This document shows, one piece after another, positions 6,299-9,454 of a stretch of DNA of 9,454 nt. The translations under genes were made by a program, and so were the position numbers. Below the pieces are notes generated by a model. The model saw only the letters and a program-made list of their open reading frames with translations, searched no databases and was not told the DNA's origin. Numbering within the stretch: position 1 is the first letter of the stretch; each line of letters begins with the position of its first letter. The stretch is taken from positions 1-9,454 of the forward strand of contig CAJMNV010000076.1 in the NCBI GenBank assembly GCA_905214825.1. The letters are read 5' to 3'. The DNA comes from an uncultured bacterium. GTDB lineage: Bacteria > Bacillota > Clostridia > Lachnospirales > Anaerotignaceae.

Positions 6299-7927
6299 AT
6301 GAAAAAGAAAATAGGTATTTGTTTGATTGCCGCCATACTTGTGGGGACTGTTTTTGTGGGCTGTGATACAGAGCAGGAACAGAAAACGGATTTTTCTGTA
6401 ACAACAGGAAATGATGTACAAATCAAACAGCCAAAAGATGAAATTACATTGTCTATGCATATTCCAGAAACATTAAACCCTTTGTATAATCGAGATGCTT
6501 CAGTAGACCGTATATTAAAATTGATATATTTACCGTTGGTTGCACAAGATGCAAACGGCAAACCAAAAGAAAGTGTTGCAAAAAGTTGGGTGGTTTTGGA
6601 AGATGGTATGATGGCATCTTTGCAGTTGCAAGAAGGTATGACTTGGCAAAATGGCAGTCCTGTCACGGCAGATGATGTGGTGTTTTCATTTCATGCAATA
6701 CAAAATTCCGCAGAAGATGCAGTATATCGTCATGTGACAGATTATGTGGCTTCTTGCACAAAAACTGGGCAAAATAGTGTCAATATATGGTTTCGAGAAC
6801 CATTCAGCGGCAATTTGTCGGCGTTATATTTTCCTGTGATTTCAGCGGAATATTACAAAGGACAGACAGAGGTCGGTAGTGATGTGAATATGAAGCCAAT
6901 GGGCAATGGGCCGTATCAAATAGAGCAGTATACCATGGCATCTTCTATGACATTGATACCAAATCAAAGTTACCAAGAAGGTGTTGCGAAAATACCGAAA
7001 ATGATTGTCAAAATCACAGGCAGTGATGAAACAGATGGATATTCTTTCAGCCAAGGGATATTAGACGTTATGGTAGCAGATGCTACCGATGCAGGTAAAT
7101 ATATGGCAGAAAATGAAAGTTTGAAAAGTTATCCCTTTGATAGTGGTGTGTATGATTTTATTGGTTTTCAGTTTGATAGTGCTGTTTTTCAAGAAAAAAC
7201 AGTCAGACAGGCAGTGGCATATGTTGTGCCAAAAGATTATATTTACGAAAGTGTGTATTTGCAATATGCAAATATGACAAACAGTCCTGTCAGTCCGCAA
7301 TCTTGGTTGTATGAGGAAAATGTGGCACCTTATCATTATGACCCAGCTATGGCGGCAACCATATTGAAAAATGCAGGCTGGAAAGATACAAATAACGACA
7401 AAATACCAGAAAAAACAACAGAAGATGGTGCGGTTTTGGAATTGCGAGCAACTATATTGGTCAATCAAGAAAATACTGCAAGAATGCAGATTGCTTCCAA
7501 ATTGGCAGAAGAATTGAAAGCATTGGGATTTTCCATTACCATAGATGCACAACCATATGATGTATATGCAGAAAAATTTGCAACAGGGAAATATGATATG
7601 GTTGTGGGTGGTTGGCGAATGTCGGAAGTCCCTAACTTGTCTGCATTTTTTGGTTCTAAGGGTATGTATAATTATATCCATTATCAAGATGAAAATATGG
7701 ACACATTGTTATATGCGGCAAATCATGCAGTCACAGAAGGACAAACATTGTTGGCATACAGCAATTTTCAGAAAAAGTTTGCAGAAGAGCTGCCTTATAT
7801 TAGTATTGCATATCGGCAAGATATTTTATTGACATCAGAAGATATTGCAGGTGAGATTACACCAAATCGTATCAATCCATATGATGGTGTTGTAAATTGG
7901 ACAGTCGGGAAAGATACAAAATCATAA
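6299..7927 (+). CDS. family-5 ABC substrate-binding lipoprotein (oligopeptide/dipeptide type)
   Basis: A 542-residue exported lipoprotein. The signal peptide has a lysine-rich start and a hydrophobic core ending FVGC, with Cys22 as the lipidated residue. The mature protein has the features of the OppA/DppA/NikA family (SBP_bac_5): ETLNPLYNRD near residue 57, VAKSWVVLEDG at 93-103, WQNGSPVTADDVVFS at 116-130, PMGNGPYQIEQYT in the middle, and a C-terminal lobe containing KYDMVVGGWRMSEVPN and the late segment ELPYISIAYRQDILL. It would bind peptides or another bulky solute for a permease complex, but no OppB/C/D/F gene is in the window, so substrate and partner are unknown. An eight-base AAAGGAGG at 6285-6292 overlaps the stop of the transglycosylase gene and lies six bases before the ATG, predicting strong translation. 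Its place in the polA operon suggests steady expression. Confidence 0.93.
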   Translation: MKKKIGICLIAAILVGTVFVGCDTEQEQKTDFSVTTGNDVQIKQPKDEITLSMHIPETLNPLYNRDASVDRILKLIYLPLVAQDANGKPKESVAKSWVVLEDGMMASLQLQEGMTWQNGSPVTADDVVFSFHAIQNSAEDAVYRHVTDYVASCTKTGQNSVNIWFREPFSGNLSALYFPVISAEYYKGQTEVGSDVNMKPMGNGPYQIEQYTMASSMTLIPNQSYQEGVAKIPKMIVKITGSDETDGYSFSQGILDVMVADATDAGKYMAENESLKSYPFDSGVYDFIGFQFDSAVFQEKTVRQAVAYVVPKDYIYESVYLQYANMTNSPVSPQSWLYEENVAPYHYDPAMAATILKNAGWKDTNNDKIPEKTTEDGAVLELRATILVNQENTARMQIASKLAEELKALGFSITIDAQPYDVYAEKFATGKYDMVVGGWRMSEVPNLSAFFGSKGMYNYIHYQDENMDTLLYAANHAVTEGQTLLAYSNFQKKFAEELPYISIAYRQDILLTSEDIAGEITPNRINPYDGVVNWTVGKDTKS

Positions 7928-7928
7928 A

Positions 7929-7934
7929 AGGGGG
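7929..7934 (+). promoter_or_regulatory. Shine-Dalgarno site that sets the GalT-like start at 7942
   Basis: AGGGGG stands seven bases before the ATG at 7942. The in-frame ATG at 7897 lies inside the preceding gene, lacks such a site, and would add 15 residues not seen in the family. Confidence 0.85.
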
Positions 7935-7941
7935 ATTTTTT

Positions 7942-8919
7942 ATGTCGGAATTTAGAAGAAATCTGTTTACAGGAGAATGGACACTATATGCGGAAAACAG
8001 AAAAAATAAACCCTATGACTTTCGGTGGTCAAATCCCATAAAAAAAGATGGGACAAATTGCCCTTTTTGTCCAAATCATGAAGCATGGACAACACCATCT
8101 GTGTATCAAGATGACAAAGATGGTGTATGGAATATTCGTGTTTTTCCAAATATGTATCCTGCTGTGAATATGGAAGATAAAGAAAGTTTGGAAGACGATT
8201 TTTATGAGCAGGAAATGGGCACAGGCCGCCATGAGGTACTTGTGGATACACCCATACATGAACAAACGATTGATATGTTCTCTTATGCACATTTGCAAAA
8301 TGTATTGCAAGTGCTAAAAATGCGGTATTTGGATATACGAAAAGAACCGCAGACAGCATATGTGCAGGTGTTCAAAAATTGTGGGGCAGAGGCAGGTATG
8401 AGCATACAACATTCTCATTGGCAGTTATTGGGTATGCCGATTGTGCCAGAACGTATCCGAAAAATGATATTGCTGGGTATGGCAAAGGGGTGTCGTTTTT
8501 GTGATATGATTGCACACGAACAGAAAGTGAAAAAACGCATTGCCGCAGAAAATGATAGTTTTATTGCAATTACACCATATGCGTCAAGATACCCCTTTGA
8601 AATTTGGATATTTCCAAAAACGCATCAAGAAAATTTTGGTACATTATCAGAAATGGAAATGGAAAAATTGACAGCAATATTACATGATTTGTTGCCAAAA
8701 GTGGCGATGTTGCGTCAAGATGTTGGGTACAACATTTGTGTGATGGATGGCCCAAAAGATACCGATTTTCATTGGCATTTGCAAATATTGCCACGCATGG
8801 GTGGTGCTGCTGGATTTGAAAATGCAACAGATTGTTTTATGAATATTGTGCTGCCTGAACATGCAGCATTATATTATCAACAAAATATAAAAGAAATAGA
8901 AAGGAAAAAAAACAAATGA
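7942..8919 (+). CDS. GalT-like nucleotidyltransferase of the HIT superfamily (possibly DUF4931 type)
   Basis: A 325-residue cytoplasmic protein related to galactose-1-phosphate uridylyltransferase. Visible landmarks in GalT order: the FTGEW start, CPFCP with Cys40 and Cys43 (zinc), VFPNMYPAV at 67-75, GRHEVLVDTP at 95-104 with His97 as a likely third zinc ligand, and QVFKNCGAEAGMSIQHSHWQ at 142-161. In the last, His157 would be the fourth zinc ligand and His159 the nucleotidylated catalytic histidine (GalT has HPH). A second CxxC lies at Cys184/Cys187 (CRFCD), and FHWHLQILPR at 276-285 resembles the second-half histidine motif. The HSHWQ core and the second CxxC set it apart from canonical GalT; I recall such patterns in Firmicute proteins labelled DUF4931. 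It probably transfers a nucleotidyl group or phosphorolyses a nucleotide sugar, but the substrate is unknown and no galK, galE or galM is nearby. Its stop overlaps the ATG of the next gene. Confidence 0.85.
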   Translation: MSEFRRNLFTGEWTLYAENRKNKPYDFRWSNPIKKDGTNCPFCPNHEAWTTPSVYQDDKDGVWNIRVFPNMYPAVNMEDKESLEDDFYEQEMGTGRHEVLVDTPIHEQTIDMFSYAHLQNVLQVLKMRYLDIRKEPQTAYVQVFKNCGAEAGMSIQHSHWQLLGMPIVPERIRKMILLGMAKGCRFCDMIAHEQKVKKRIAAENDSFIAITPYASRYPFEIWIFPKTHQENFGTLSEMEMEKLTAILHDLLPKVAMLRQDVGYNICVMDGPKDTDFHWHLQILPRMGGAAGFENATDCFMNIVLPEHAALYYQQNIKEIERKKNK

Positions 8920-9454
8920 AAAAAGTGACATTATTAGGTGTTGGTGCTGTTGGCGGTGGTTTGCTTTGTAAAAATCCACAGATGCTGGAAAAAATCAAGG
9001 TGGCAGTTACTAACGAAAGAAAAGAACGTATGCAAAAAGATGGTATTGTGGTAAACGATGTGCAATACTTTCCACAGATTGCAGAGAATGAACCACAAGA
9101 TGTTTTTCTGATTGCTGTAAAAAACACACAACTGCAAGATGTGCTTGATGAAATGAAGCCATATATTGGCGAAAATACCATCATTGTACCATTGATGAAT
9201 GGAATTTCTGCGGTAGAAGTGTTACAAAATGCATTTCCAAATCATGTAGTAGTACCAACCGTGGTGTATGTGGATGCACAGAAACAAGGAAATGATATCA
9301 AATGCAGCGAAAAATATTTGATAGAAATTGGTGGCGTAAAACAAGAAGCACTGGAAACCTTACAAGCATTATTTGCAGAATGTGGCGTGGTGTGTGAAAT
9401 CAAGGAAGATATACAACGTTGTCAATGGAAAAAATTCATGGCAAATATTGGGGC
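8916..9454 (+). CDS. ketopantoate reductase (PanE/ApbA) family protein, 3' end beyond window
   Basis: The first 179 codons of an open reading frame that runs off the window; the family is usually about 300 residues. It begins with a Rossmann NAD(P)-binding motif, LLGVGAVGG at 6-14, then VFLIAVKNTQL at 63-73, the conserved Asn95 in PLMNGI, and WKKFMANIG at 171-179, in which Lys173 matches the catalytic lysine of E. coli PanE (Lys176) in its W-x-K context. PanE reduces 2-dehydropantoate to pantoate with NADPH for pantothenate and CoA synthesis. Many Firmicute paralogues carry this fold with unproven substrates, so I give no gene symbol. The ATG overlaps the stop of the GalT-like gene as ATGA, with AAGGA at 8901-8905 as a slightly distant ribosome site. 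The missing part should hold the helical substrate-binding domain. Confidence 0.88.
   Translation, partial: MKKVTLLGVGAVGGGLLCKNPQMLEKIKVAVTNERKERMQKDGIVVNDVQYFPQIAENEPQDVFLIAVKNTQLQDVLDEMKPYIGENTIIVPLMNGISAVEVLQNAFPNHVVVPTVVYVDAQKQGNDIKCSEKYLIEIGGVKQEALETLQALFAECGVVCEIKEDIQRCQWKKFMANIG

Larger units (their letters stand above)
2442..9454 (+). other. probable six-gene transcription unit headed by polA
   Basis: polA, coaE, the transglycosylase, the peptide-type binding lipoprotein, the GalT-like gene and the PanE-like gene all lie on the plus strand. Junctions are, in order, 15 bases, a 4-base overlap, 12 bases, 14 bases and a 4-base overlap. I see no hairpin with T-run and no obvious promoter in any of these junctions. 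This supports a single long messenger, though internal promoters inside coding regions cannot be excluded, and the unit may continue past the window. Confidence 0.75.

Noticed and set aside
7061..7687. A 208-codon minus-strand open frame opposite the peptide-type lipoprotein gene
   Set aside because: It is rich in Cys, His, Phe and Ile, the usual sign of the reverse complement of an AT-rich gene, and has no plausible domain.

Overview
The window reads as chromosomal DNA from an AT-rich anaerobic Firmicute of the Clostridia, probably near the Lachnospiraceae. That placement is an inference. It rests on strong AGGAGG/AGGGGG ribosome sites, a Crh-like HPr paralogue, a Bacillus-type DNA polymerase I with a decayed proofreading site, and the gene order polA-coaE-lytic transglycosylase, which I recall from clostridial genomes. 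Leucine is written mostly as TTG throughout. I see no tRNA, rRNA, CRISPR array, insertion sequence, phage gene or integrase.

Left part (1-2262). A small Crh/HPr-like regulator gene (82-321, +) is followed by a clear intrinsic terminator (395-433). A near-consensus promoter (441-469) then drives an MgtC/SapB-family membrane protein gene (556-1248, +). Convergent with it, with stop codons directly adjoining, is a lipoprotein gene for an NMT1/THI5-like ABC substrate-binding protein (1249-2262, -). No permease or ATPase gene is next to it.

Divergent control region (2263-2441). It holds -10-like boxes for both flanking genes, a perfect 10-bp inverted repeat followed by a T-run, and an A5T8 tract at an UP-element-like position upstream of polA.

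Right part (2442-9454). Six co-directional genes are packed with gaps of at most 15 bases or ATGA overlaps: DNA polymerase I, dephospho-CoA kinase, a membrane-anchored lytic transglycosylase, a family-5 (peptide-type) substrate-binding lipoprotein, a GalT/HIT-superfamily protein with an HSHWQ active-site motif, and the N-terminal 179 codons of a ketopantoate reductase (PanE/ApbA) family protein cut by the window end. With no terminator visible between them they look like one transcription unit. It mixes DNA repair/replication, CoA synthesis, wall turnover and solute capture.

Four start codons deserve care. For three genes (starts at 2262, 2442 and 7942) a strong Shine-Dalgarno site favours a start downstream of the longest reading frame. 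The Crh-like gene starts at GTG without a visible Shine-Dalgarno site.

I found no convincing new multi-gene system. The more unusual points are the Asp-for-His substitution in the HPr paralogue, the GalT-like/PanE-like translationally coupled pair of unknown substrate, and the hairpin-plus-T-run placed between two divergent genes.
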